Assembly: GCF_023101345.1 (NCBI RefSeq)
Contig: NZ_CP095848.1
Span: 2,611,297-2,675,296 of the forward strand
From: Hymenobacter sublimis
GTDB taxonomy: Bacteria > Bacteroidota > Bacteroidia > Cytophagales > Hymenobacteraceae
DNA length: 64,000 bases
Direction of reading: 5' to 3'
Part shown: positions 52,764 to 61,204 of the stretch, in pieces
Position numbering within the stretch: position 1 is the first letter of the stretch
How the letters are laid out: each line of letters starts with the position of its first letter
Notes under the pieces: model-generated
What the model was told of the DNA's origin: nothing
Databases searched by the model: none
Seen by the model: only the letters and a program-made list of their open reading frames with translations
Program-made: the position numbers and the translations under genes

Positions 52764-55046
52764 ATGAACGAACAACCCAAGCCGAAAAAGCAGATCGGGG
52801 CGCCGATGAACCGGGTCGACGGCCACCAGAAAGTAACGGGCGCGGCTACCTACTCGGCCGAATACCAGTTGCCCAACATCACCTACGCCGTGCTGGTGGG
52901 TAGCACCGTCACGAAAGGTCGCCTCTCTGGCCTTGACACCAAAGCGGCCGAGCGGGCCCCGGGCGTGCTGGCCGTTATCAGCCACCTCAACGCTCCAAAG
53001 CCCCCGGGCCCCAAGCCCGAAGGCAAGGACCCCTCGCAGCCGCAAACCCAGGGCAACCCCCTGCAGGTGTTCAACGACGACAAGATTCGCTTCAACGACC
53101 AGCCCATTGCTGTGGTGGTGGCCGACAGCTGGGAGCGGGCCCGCTACGCCGCTGGGCTCGTGAAGGCGCAGTATGCTAAGGAAGCGCACCAAACCAACCT
53201 GGAGGCCAACGCCGACAAAGCCTTCTTGCCCACCGCAGCCAAGAAGAACCCCAAGAACCCGATGAACGACTACCAGCGCGGCCAGGTAGATGCCTACAAA
53301 ACGGGCGCCGTGAAGCTGGAAAGCGAGTACGTGATTCCCACCGAAGTGCATCACCCCATGGAGCTGCAAGCCATTACGGCTCATTGGGAAGCGCCCGATC
53401 GGCTCACGCTTTACGATAAGACCCAGGGCACTATGGCTACCCGCCGCGACTTTGCCAAGCAGTGGGGCCTGCCCGAGGAAAACGTAAAAGTCATTGCTAC
53501 CTACGTAGGCGGCGCTTTCGGCAACGCCCTGCACAGCTGGCCCCACGAGGCGGCGGCCATTTTGGCGGCCAAGGTGGTAAACCGACCCGTGAAGCTGATG
53601 CTGACCCGGGAGCAGATGTTCACGATGGTAGGCTACCGGCCTTACACCTGGCAAAAGCTGGGCATGAGCGCCACGCCCGATGGTAAAATCACGGCCATCA
53701 CCCACGAGAGCATTGGTCAAACTTCTAGCTATGAGGAGTTTACTGAATCGACCTTGGCTCAGACGCGCATGATGTATCAGTCGCCGAACGTGACGACGCG
53801 CTACCGTCTGGCGGCCCTGGACATTGGTTCGCCCATCTGGATGCGCGGCCCCGGCGAGGCCACCGGCGCGTTTGCTCTGGAGTCGGCCATGGATGAAATG
53901 GCCTATATGCTGAACCTGGACCCGCTGGAGTTCCGCCTGCGCAATTACACCGACGAGGACCCGGAGAAGAACAAGCCCTGGAGCACCAAATTTCTGAAAG
54001 AATGCTACCAGCTAGGGGCGGACCGCATTGGCTGGAATAAGCGCCAGCTCAAGCCCGGCTCCCTGCGCGACGGGGACTGGCTGATTGGCTACGGCATGGG
54101 GGTAGGCACCTTCGGGGCGCACCGCGGCGCGGCCACCGTAGGCGCCCAGTTACTGCCCAACGGCACCGTACTGCTCCAATGCGCCACCACCGATATTGGC
54201 CCCGGCACCGGCACCGCCATGACCCAGATTGCGGCCGATACTTTGGGTATTTCACCCGATAATATTCGCTTTGAGCTGGGCAACTCGTCCTTCCCCAAGG
54301 CCGGCACTCAGGGCGGCTCCTCCACCGTAAACAGCGTGGGTCCGGCCACCCAGGAAGCCTGCCTGGCCCTGAAAGACAAGCTGCGCACCCTGGCTGGAGC
54401 GGCTTTCAGCACTGCCAAAGCGGAAGATATTACGTTCGAAGGCGGCCAAACGGTGATGCGCAATGATGCCAATGGCAAGCTGCCCTTGCAGATTAGTCTC
54501 CGCAACAACCCTAGCGTTAAAATATCCTACAGCGACATTCTACGGCAGAATGGACAGCAAAACGTTTCTGCAACGGTAGAAGCCAAGCCCGGCGGCGAGG
54601 GCCAGAAGTACTCCATGTACTCCTTTTCGGTGCATTTTGCGGAGGTGCGGGTACACCAGCTTACAGGTGAGGTGCGGGTTAGCAAACTGGTTTCCTGCGC
54701 CGATGCCGGCACCATTGTTAATGAGAAAACCGCCGGCAACCAGATGAAAGGCGGCGCCGTGGGCGGCATCGGCATGGCCCTGATGGAGCACGCCCGCATC
54801 GACGACCGATTCGGCCGCTACGTCACCAAAGACTTCGCCGACTACCACGTGCCCGTACACGCCGATTCGCCGGATGTGCAGGTGGCTTTCGTCAACCAAC
54901 CCGACCCGCACGTGAATGCCTTGGGTACCAAAGGCATTGGCGAAATTGCCATTATTGGGGTAGCCCCCGCCATTGCCAACGCCGTGTTTAACGCCACCGG
55001 CAAGCGAATTCGGGAGCTGCCAATTACCCCTGATAAGTTGATTTAA
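52764..55046 (+). CDS. Periplasmic aldehyde oxidase, molybdenum subunit (PaoC-like)
   Basis: 760 residues of the xanthine-oxidase molybdopterin-binding family. Substrate and cofactor motifs: YSAEYQLPNITYAVLVGS, RGPGEATGAFALESAMDEMAY, TQGGSSTVNSVGPATQEAC and GTKGIGEIAIIG with the catalytic Glu (E727). It holds the molybdenum cytosine or pterin cofactor and oxidises the aldehyde. Typical companions (XdhC-type insertion chaperone) are not in the window. A terminator hairpin follows. Confidence 0.93.
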   Translation: MNEQPKPKKQIGAPMNRVDGHQKVTGAATYSAEYQLPNITYAVLVGSTVTKGRLSGLDTKAAERAPGVLAVISHLNAPKPPGPKPEGKDPSQPQTQGNPLQVFNDDKIRFNDQPIAVVVADSWERARYAAGLVKAQYAKEAHQTNLEANADKAFLPTAAKKNPKNPMNDYQRGQVDAYKTGAVKLESEYVIPTEVHHPMELQAITAHWEAPDRLTLYDKTQGTMATRRDFAKQWGLPEENVKVIATYVGGAFGNALHSWPHEAAAILAAKVVNRPVKLMLTREQMFTMVGYRPYTWQKLGMSATPDGKITAITHESIGQTSSYEEFTESTLAQTRMMYQSPNVTTRYRLAALDIGSPIWMRGPGEATGAFALESAMDEMAYMLNLDPLEFRLRNYTDEDPEKNKPWSTKFLKECYQLGADRIGWNKRQLKPGSLRDGDWLIGYGMGVGTFGAHRGAATVGAQLLPNGTVLLQCATTDIGPGTGTAMTQIAADTLGISPDNIRFELGNSSFPKAGTQGGSSTVNSVGPATQEACLALKDKLRTLAGAAFSTAKAEDITFEGGQTVMRNDANGKLPLQISLRNNPSVKISYSDILRQNGQQNVSATVEAKPGGEGQKYSMYSFSVHFAEVRVHQLTGEVRVSKLVSCADAGTIVNEKTAGNQMKGGAVGGIGMALMEHARIDDRFGRYVTKDFADYHVPVHADSPDVQVAFVNQPDPHVNALGTKGIGEIAIIGVAPAIANAVFNATGKRIRELPITPDKLI

Positions 55047-55053
55047 GTTGTAG

Positions 55054-55089
55054 CAAGCGGCATTCTTACGAGAGTGCCGCTTGTTTTTT
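55054..55089 (+). terminator. Rho-independent terminator after the Pao-like operon
   Basis: CAAGCGGCA (55054-55062) pairs with TGCCGCTTG (55075-55083), followed by TTTTTT. Confidence 0.8.
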
Positions 55090-55262
55090 CAGCCTATGCA
55101 AATAATGGGGCTGGTGGAAGTTTGCGGGGCAGCTTTCCGGCTTACCAACGGAAACCAAGGACGAGCTAGCCGCCAGCGAAAACTTGGCAAGTTGAAAAAC
55201 AGGTTAACGAACTGTGAGGAACAACCGTAAGGGGTAGCTGATCAACCTTAGCTACTACCTGT

Positions 55263-55949
55263 ATGAACCAACCACAAACAAACTCCGCAGCCGGCTCCGA
55301 TACGAATTCGAATGGCTCCCTGCTGGATCAGGCCCAGCAACTCATTGGCAAAGACAACTTAGGCGGCCTGCTCAACCAGCTGGGCCCCTCGCTAAAGAAA
55401 GCCAGCTCCAGCATCGGTAAGCTCAGCACTACTCAAAAAGTGGTAGGCGGAGCCCTTATCCTGATTGGAGCCGCCGTGCTCACCAACCGCAGCAAGAAAG
55501 GCGCCGCTAGTGAGGGCGACGAAACCAGCACCCTGCGCGAGCTGCTCTATTTTGTAAATGACCGGATTGAGGGCTACCAGCGGGCCGTAGACGAAAGCCA
55601 GGATGCCCAGCAGCGTGGCTACTACAAGCAGCTCGTCAGCCAGAGCCAGCGCTTTGCCAACCAGCTAAACGACCACCTGCGCGAGCTAGGCGGCGGCCGC
55701 GAAACCAGCACCACCCTCAAGGGCAAGCTCTACCGCCGCTGGATGGATGCCAAAGCCGCACTGACCGGCGCCGACGAAAAAGCCATTCTCGGGTCTAACA
55801 TCTACGGCGAAGAGTGGGCTCTGAAAGCCTACGAGGACGCCCTCAGCAGCCAGACCCTAACCGGCTCCCTGCGCCTGGAAGTAGAACGCCAGTACGCTCA
55901 GTCGCAGAAAACGTACGAGGAACTGAAGAAGCGCCAGGCTCAGCAATAG
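55263..55949 (+). CDS. DUF2383 four-helix-bundle stress protein (PA2169 family)
   Basis: 228 residues. The N-terminal half contains a Ser/Asn-rich start, a DNLGGLLNQLGPSLKKASSS segment and a short hydrophobic helix (VVGGALILIGAAVLTNR, about 60-76). The C-terminal part (about 90-228) is a DUF2383/PA2169-like four-helix bundle with ELLYFVNDRIEGYQRAVDES, QRFANQLNDHLRELGG and WALKAYEDALSS. PA2169-like proteins resemble ferritins in fold and belong to general stress genes. Function not known; comparable with the YciF-like gene at 5891. A strong terminator follows, so it is transcribed alone. Confidence 0.85.
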   Translation: MNQPQTNSAAGSDTNSNGSLLDQAQQLIGKDNLGGLLNQLGPSLKKASSSIGKLSTTQKVVGGALILIGAAVLTNRSKKGAASEGDETSTLRELLYFVNDRIEGYQRAVDESQDAQQRGYYKQLVSQSQRFANQLNDHLRELGGGRETSTTLKGKLYRRWMDAKAALTGADEKAILGSNIYGEEWALKAYEDALSSQTLTGSLRLEVERQYAQSQKTYEELKKRQAQQ

Positions 55950-56465
55950 AGCACCACTTCCCCAACTAAGCCCCTTGATGAACGGTAGCAGCTACCATTC
56001 ATCAAGGGGCTTTTGCGTGCCCAAACCCAAGGCTATTGAACACATTATGATTTTTATATATAGTACATTACACCCAACCCAACAGGGTAGGTAAGCATAC
56101 ACTCACCGGGCAGATTTTAGCTTTATCCTGGGTAAGTAACTGCTGGTTTGTTAATAAAAAGCAAACCAACGTATTAAGATTACGGGTGTGCTGTAAGTGT
56201 ATGCTCCTACGCGGGAAAATTGCGTTGCAGGCTGCAACGGACCCATATGTAAGGCCCGCGTGTGTAGTAAGTGTATAAGCCTTGGCTTACAGCCCTTTAT
56301 TATGCTTTGCAAGGGGTTAATAATGCTTGGATTCTCGACAGAAGGAATAATACATTGGCGGTAGCTAGACGGGTAGAATCCCTGTGGTGTGGCATTTTTC
56401 ACACGATACGCGGGCTTTGTTTTTTGCTGCTGTCTACGTTTCGCGCCTTCTTATTCCTTTCTTCT
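55950..56465. other. AT-rich control region before the second sugar locus
   Basis: About 500 bases with a terminator at its left end. It contains a run TTTTTATATATAG at 56051-56063, an inverted repeat TGGTTTG/CAAACCA (56144-56150 and 56162-56168), a perfect palindrome CGTTGCAG-G-CTGCAACG (56223-56239), and three copies of an AGTGTAT-centred motif (GTAAGCATACACTCAC at 56091 in reverse, GTAAGTGTATGC at 56193, GTAAGTGTATAAGC at 56267). Likely holds the regulator sites for the next genes. The open frame reading from 56271 into the gene is not considered coding before 56466. Confidence 0.45.
55968..56014 (+). terminator. Rho-independent terminator
   Basis: 15-base outer arms (55968-55982 and 55998-56012) with an inner GGTAGC/GCTACC palindrome, ending in TTTT. 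Confidence 0.85.
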
Positions 56466-57365
56466 ATGAGTACATCCCGCCGTGCTTTTGTAAAGTCTGC
56501 CGGCCTGCTTTCGGCAGGTGCTTTTCTGGCTCCTTCCCTAGTAGCTGCCGCTGCTTCCGCCCCCAAGTCTTACATCGGTCTGCAGCTATACACCGTCCGC
56601 GACGCCATGCAGAAGGACCCGGCGGGTACGCTGGCTCAGGTGGCGCAGTTAGGCTATACTTCCGTGGAGGGCGCTACCTACACGGGCAGCCAGAACTTTT
56701 ACGGCATGACGGCGGCCGCCTTTGCCAAGCAGCTTAAGCAGGCAGGCCTGATCATGCCCAGCAGCCACTACCGCCTCGGCGAGGAGCAATACCAAAACCA
56801 ACCGGTACAGGGCACCATGCTCTACGGTTGGGACAAAGCCGTGGACGATGCGGCCCAGGCCGGGGTAAAGTACATGGTGTGCGCCTACCTCTCGGAGGCG
56901 GAGCGCGGCAACCTCGACCACTACAAGTTGCTAGCCGACCGCCTGAACAAGGCCGGAGAACGGTGCAAGAAGGCCGGTCTGCAGATGTGCTACCACAACC
57001 ACGACTTCGAGTTTATGCCCCTGGAGGGCCAGGTGCCCTACGACGTGCTGCTCCGCGCCACCGACAAGGACTTGGTGAAGATGGAGCTGGACCTGTACTG
57101 GGCCACCAAAGCCGGCAAGGACCCCGTGGCCCTGTTCCAGCAGCACCCTGGCCGCTTCCCGCTCTGGCACGTGAAGGACATGGACAAGACGCCCAAGCGC
57201 GACTTTACGGAGGTAGGCAGCGGGGTCATCGACTTCAAGCGCATCTTCGCCCAGGCCGGCAAATCGGGCATGAAGTACTTTTTCGTGGAGCAAGACCAGA
57301 CGCCCGGCTCCCCCTTCGACAGCATCAAGAAAAGCATCACCCACATCAAGCGCACCCTGGTATAA
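56466..57365 (+). CDS. Tat-exported TIM-barrel epimerase/isomerase-like protein
   Basis: 299 residues from the ATG at 56466, which begins a twin-arginine signal (TSRRAFVKSAGLLSAGAFLAP). The mature protein is a xylose-isomerase-like TIM barrel (AP_endonuc_2 family; annotated as sugar phosphate isomerase/epimerase): YIGLQLYTVRDAM, LGYTSVEGATY, CYHNHDFEFMPLEG, MELDLYWATKAG, PLWHVKDM and FVEQDQ carrying the usual metal ligands. Despite the name, an exported protein is unlikely to act on sugar phosphates. Members beside GMC and Gfo/Idh/MocA genes are now often linked to 3-keto-sugar chemistry. The GMC gene begins 98 bases downstream. Confidence 0.85.
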   Translation: MSTSRRAFVKSAGLLSAGAFLAPSLVAAAASAPKSYIGLQLYTVRDAMQKDPAGTLAQVAQLGYTSVEGATYTGSQNFYGMTAAAFAKQLKQAGLIMPSSHYRLGEEQYQNQPVQGTMLYGWDKAVDDAAQAGVKYMVCAYLSEAERGNLDHYKLLADRLNKAGERCKKAGLQMCYHNHDFEFMPLEGQVPYDVLLRATDKDLVKMELDLYWATKAGKDPVALFQQHPGRFPLWHVKDMDKTPKRDFTEVGSGVIDFKRIFAQAGKSGMKYFFVEQDQTPGSPFDSIKKSITHIKRTLV

Positions 57366-57463
57366 AGCAGGTGCTGCTTGTTGGTTTATTCCACCTGAAA
57401 ATCAGCCACTAACAAGCCGCACCTACCCGCCGGAAACTGCGCTACCTTAATTCCCACAAGTAC

Positions 57464-59140
57464 ATGGCAAATAACACGTACGATGCAATTGTCATCGGCT
57501 CCGGCATTTCGGGCGGCATGGCCGCCAAGGAGCTGACGGAGAAGGGCCTGAAAACCATCATGCTGGAGCGGGGCCGCAACGTAGAGCACATCAAAGACTA
57601 CGTGAATGCCAACGCAGCGCCCTGGGAGCTACCCCACCGCGGGGGCAAAACCCAGCAGATGATCAAGGACTACCCCGTCCTGGGTCGGGACTACACCCTG
57701 AACGAGAGTAACCTCGATTTCTGGGTAAATGAGAAGGAAAGCCCCTACGTGGAGGTCAAGCCCTTCGACTGGTTTCGGGGCTACCAGGTGGGCGGCCGCT
57801 CCCTGATGTGGGGGCGGCAGTCGTACCGCTGGAGCGACTATGACTTTGAGGCCAACGCCAAGGATGGGGTAGCCGTCGACTGGCCCATCCGCTACAAGGA
57901 CCTGGCGCCCTGGTACAGCCACGCCGAGCGGTTCGCGGGCATCAGCGGCAACCGGGACGGCCTACCCCAGCTCCCCGATGGCGACTTTATGCCGCCCATG
58001 GAAATGAACTGCGTGGAAAAAGACGTAGCGGCCCGCATCAAGAAAAACTACAAGGACCGCCACATGGTGATTGGGCGCACGGCCAACATCACCAAGCCCC
58101 ATAACAACCGCACCAACTGCCAGTACCGCAATAAGTGCTGGCTGGGCTGCCCCTTCGGAGCCTATTTCAGCACCCAGTCGGCCAGCTTGCCAGCGGCGGT
58201 GGCCACGGGCAACCTCACGCTGCGGCCCCATTCCATTGTCACGCGCATCCTCTACGACAAGGACACCAAGCGGGCCAAGGGCGTGGAAGTGCTCGACGCG
58301 GAAACCAACCAGACCTACGAGTACTTCGCCAAAATCGTCTTCCTCAACGCTTCGGCCCTGAACTCGGCCTGGGTGCTGATGAACTCCGCCACCGACGTGT
58401 GGCCCGAAGGCCTGGGTAGCAGCAGCGGGGAGCTGGGCCACAACGTAATGGACCACCACTTCCGGGTGGGGGCCCACGGCGAGATGCCCGGCTACGAGGA
58501 CAAATACGTGTACGGGCGGCGGGCCAACGGCATTTACGTGCCGCGCTTCCGCAACTTGTTCGGCGACAAGCGCGACTACATCCGGGGCTTTGGCTACCAG
58601 GGCGGAGCCGGCCGGGAAGGCTGGAGCCGGGAAATTGCCGAAATGAGCTTCGGCGGCGACTTCAAGGACGCCCTCACCGAGCCGGGCCAGTGGACCATGG
58701 GCCTGGGAGCCTTCGGTGAAACCCTCCCCTACCACGACAACCGCATCTTCCTCGACAAAACCAAGAAGGACAAGTGGGGCCTGCCGGTGCTGGCCATGGA
58801 CGCTACCATCCGCGACAACGAGCAGAAAATGCGCATCGACATGATGCAGGATGCCCAGGAAATGCTGGAAAAGGCGGGCCTCAAAAACGTAAAAACCTAC
58901 AACAACGGCTACAACATGGGCGGCGGCATCCACGAGATGGGCACCGCCCGCATGGGCCGCGACCCGAAAACCTCGGTGCTCAACCAGTACAACCAGGTCT
59001 GGGATGCGCCCAACGTGTACGTCACGGACGGGGCCTGCATGACCTCCGCGGCCTGCCAAAACCCCTCCCTCACCTACATGGCCCTCACGGCCCGCGCCGT
59101 CGACCACGCGGTGGGGGAATTGAAAAAGCAAAACGTCTAA
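57464..59140 (+). CDS. GMC-family FAD dehydrogenase, glycoside 3-dehydrogenase-like
   Basis: 558 residues. FAD-binding motif AIVIGSGISGGMAAKELTEKG (about 8-28), a LMWGRQSYRWSDYDFEA stretch, and the C-terminal GMC active-site region with the catalytic His in GGGIHEMGTARMG and Asn in CQNPSLTYMAL. A cysteine cluster NCQYRNKCWLGCPFGAY gives C219, C225 and C229, as expected for the [3Fe-4S] site of FAD-dependent sugar dehydrogenases. No signal of its own; the small subunit encoded 12 bases downstream has a Tat signal and would export it. The family oxidises sugar or glycoside hydroxyls, passing electrons to cytochrome. Confidence 0.9.
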   Translation: MANNTYDAIVIGSGISGGMAAKELTEKGLKTIMLERGRNVEHIKDYVNANAAPWELPHRGGKTQQMIKDYPVLGRDYTLNESNLDFWVNEKESPYVEVKPFDWFRGYQVGGRSLMWGRQSYRWSDYDFEANAKDGVAVDWPIRYKDLAPWYSHAERFAGISGNRDGLPQLPDGDFMPPMEMNCVEKDVAARIKKNYKDRHMVIGRTANITKPHNNRTNCQYRNKCWLGCPFGAYFSTQSASLPAAVATGNLTLRPHSIVTRILYDKDTKRAKGVEVLDAETNQTYEYFAKIVFLNASALNSAWVLMNSATDVWPEGLGSSSGELGHNVMDHHFRVGAHGEMPGYEDKYVYGRRANGIYVPRFRNLFGDKRDYIRGFGYQGGAGREGWSREIAEMSFGGDFKDALTEPGQWTMGLGAFGETLPYHDNRIFLDKTKKDKWGLPVLAMDATIRDNEQKMRIDMMQDAQEMLEKAGLKNVKTYNNGYNMGGGIHEMGTARMGRDPKTSVLNQYNQVWDAPNVYVTDGACMTSAACQNPSLTYMALTARAVDHAVGELKKQNV

Positions 59141-59152
59141 TATCAGCCTGTT

Positions 59153-59752
59153 ATGAACAGAAGAGACGCAGTAGCCCGGGTGGCCCTCATCATGGGTGGC
59201 ACCCTCATCGGGGGCGACTATTTCCTGACCAGCTGCTCCTCGCCCGAGGCGGAGAAAGAGAAAAAGGCCACGGTTAAGAAGCAGGAAAAGCCCTTTCTCA
59301 GCCAAGAGCAGGTAGCCTACCTCAACGAAGTGGGCGAAACCATTCTGCCTACCACCAAAACGCCCGGCGCCAAAGCTGCCGACGTGGGCTCCTTTATGGC
59401 CGTAATGGTGAAAGACTGCTACAAGCCGGAAGACCAACAGATTTTCCTGAAAGGCTTGACCCAGCTGGAGCAGGCCAGCCAAAAGAAAAACGGCAAGGGT
59501 TTTATGGAGCTGGACCCGGCCCAGCGCACGGCCCTACTCACGGCCCTCGACGCGGAGCAGAAAAACTATAGCAAAACCAAAACCCGGGAGGCGCCCAACC
59601 ACTACTTCCGCATGATCAAGGAACTGACCTTGTTGGGTTACTTTACCTCCGAGACAGGCAGCACCAAGGCCCTACGCTACCTGCCCGTGCCAGGCAAATA
59701 CGATGGCTGCGTGCCGTATAAAAAAGGCGACCGGGCCTGGGCTACCACCTAG
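59153..59752 (+). CDS. Gluconate 2-dehydrogenase subunit 3-family protein
   Basis: 199 residues with a Tat-type signal (MNRRDAVARVALIMGGTLIGGDYFLTSC; the cysteine could be lipidated). The mature part has EQVAYLNEVGETILPTTKTPGAKAADVGSFM, characteristic of the gluconate 2-dehydrogenase subunit 3 family, and the end YLPVPGKYDGCVPYKKGDRAWAT. It is the small, hitch-hiking subunit that folds and exports the GMC dehydrogenase. 12 bases separate the two genes. A palindromic repeat follows. Confidence 0.92.
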   Translation: MNRRDAVARVALIMGGTLIGGDYFLTSCSSPEAEKEKKATVKKQEKPFLSQEQVAYLNEVGETILPTTKTPGAKAADVGSFMAVMVKDCYKPEDQQIFLKGLTQLEQASQKKNGKGFMELDPAQRTALLTALDAEQKNYSKTKTREAPNHYFRMIKELTLLGYFTSETGSTKALRYLPVPGKYDGCVPYKKGDRAWATT

Positions 59753-59804
59753 GGGCCGGGTAGCATCGCGTGCCCTCGCTCCAGCCTTGAAAAGCAGCAT
59801 TTAT

Positions 59805-59884
59805 CTGTCATTCCGAGCAGCGCGAGGAATCTGGATTACTCACAAGAAGCTGACCCAGATTCCTCGCGCTGCTCGGAATGACAG
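59805..59884. repeat. Palindromic intergenic repeat, second type (copy B)
   Basis: Perfect 30-base arms (59805-59834 and 59855-59884) with a 20-base loop; arm core GAGCAGCGCGAGGAATCTGG, nearly identical to the copy at 50050-50130. Confidence 0.8.
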
Positions 59885-59972
59885 CCTAAACATCGTCAGC
59901 AACAATTGAGACGCGAAGTGTTGCGTCTCTACTATCAGCAGATACAAAGAATGATCTGCGTACTTGAATAGC

Positions 59973-61124
59973 ATGAAATTACGATTAGGCATGATTGGCG
60001 GCGGACAAGGCGCATTTATTGGCGCGGTTCATCGTCATGCCGCCGCCCTGGATGGCCTCTACGACTTGGTAGCCGGCGCCTTTAGCAGCAACCCCGAAAC
60101 CTCCCGGGCCAGCGGGCAGCTGCTGGGCCTGGCGCCGGAACGCGTCTACGGCTCGTTTGAGGAGCTGATTTATGGGGAAAAGCAACGGCCGGAAACGGAG
60201 CGGGTGCAGGTGCTGTCCATCGTGACGCCCAACCATTTGCACTTTGCCCCCGCCAAGCTAGCCCTGGAAAACGGCTTCCACGTCATCCTGGATAAGCCTA
60301 TGACATTTTCCCTGGCCGAGGCCAAGGAGTTGCAAGCCGTGGCGGAAGCCAGCAACTGCCGCTTCTGCCTGACGCATACCTACACCGGCTACCCCATGGT
60401 AAAGGAAGCGCGGCAGCTGGTAGCCTCCGGCGAGCTGGGCACCATCCGCAAGGCCTACGTGGAGTACCCCCAGGGCTGGCTTAGCACCTTTGAGGAAGGC
60501 GGCAGTAACAAGCAGGCCGCCTGGCGCACCGACCCCGCCCGGAGCGGCGTGGCCGGGGCCATGGGCGACATTGGCACTCACGCCTTCAACCTGCTAGAAT
60601 ATGTGACTGGCCTACAGGTTAGCCAGCTGTGCGCCGACATTAACACGGTAGTACCCGGCCGCCAGCTCGATGACGACGGGGCCGTGCTGCTTCGCCTCTC
60701 GGGCGGAGCCAGTGGGGTGCTGGTAGCTACCCAGGTAGCGGCCGGCGAGGAAAACAACGTGCGCCTGCGCGTGTACGGCGAAAAAGGCGGGCTGGAATGG
60801 CAGCAGGTTGATGCCAACACCCTGCTGGTGAAGTGGCTGGACCGGCCCACGGAAATCCGCCGGGCGGGCACGGGTTACGTCAGCTCCTACGCCCAGCACA
60901 ACACCCGCACCCCGGCCGGCCACCCCGAGGGCTACCTCGAAGCCTTCGCCAACCTCTACCGCAACTTCGCCCTGAGTTTGCAAGCCGACCTAAGTGGCAC
61001 TACCGCCCCGCCCGAAGCCCTGGACTACCCTAGCATTGCGGAGGGAGTGCGCGGCATGGCCTTCATTGAAAACGTCATTGCCTCGGGCCGCTCCGAGCAA
61101 AAGTGGACTCCGTTTAGCTGTTAG
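59973..61124 (+). CDS. Gfo/Idh/MocA-family oxidoreductase
   Basis: 383 residues from the ATG at 59973 (a TTG nine bases upstream is in frame). Rossmann fold with [19 protein letters not shown] (NAD-binding GGGQGAFIG), the [20 protein letters not shown] region, [14 protein letters not shown] (catalytic Lys motif) and the C-terminal domain with [13 protein letters not shown]. No signal, so cytoplasmic. Such enzymes oxidise or reduce sugar hydroxyls with NAD(H); the DgpA and related glycoside 3-dehydrogenases belong here. A 17-base inverted repeat separates it from the next gene. Confidence 0.92.
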   Translation: MKLRLGMIGGGQGAFIGAVHRHAAALDGLYDLVAGAFSSNPETSRASGQLLGLAPERVYGSFEELIYGEKQRPETERVQVLSIVTPNHLHFAPAKLALENGFHVILDKPMTFSLAEAKELQAVAEASNCRFCLTHTYTGYPMVKEARQLVASGELGTIRKAYVEYPQGWLSTFEEGGSNKQAAWRTDPARSGVAGAMGDIGTHAFNLLEYVTGLQVSQLCADINTVVPGRQLDDDGAVLLRLSGGASGVLVATQVAAGEENNVRLRVYGEKGGLEWQQVDANTLLVKWLDRPTEIRRAGTGYVSSYAQHNTRTPAGHPEGYLEAFANLYRNFALSLQADLSGTTAPPEALDYPSIAEGVRGMAFIENVIASGRSEQKWTPFSC

Positions 61125-61202
61125 CTGATAGTTGCTGGCTGTTAGCTCTTATGACAAAACAGCCCGTAGCCATCAGCTAACAGCCATCAGCTAACAGCTA
61201 AA
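61113..61202. repeat. Inverted repeat around the Gfo/Idh/MocA stop codon
   Basis: Perfect 17-base arms 61113-61129 (TTTAGCTGTTAGCTGAT) and 61186-61202 (ATCAGCTAACAGCTAAA), plus extra copies of CTGTTAGCT/AGCTAACAG inside. It includes the stop codon at 61122-61124 and ends 2 bases before the next start. Confidence 0.65.
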
Positions 61203-61204
61203 CC

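Noticed and set aside
52509..53720. Minus-strand open frame of 403 codons opposite the Pao-like FAD and molybdenum subunits
   Set aside because: Crosses two well-supported genes and has no recognisable motifs.
57962..59482. Minus-strand open frame of 506 codons opposite the GMC gene
   Set aside because: A shadow of the GC-rich GMC and subunit 3 genes; rich in Gly/His/Val without domain signs.
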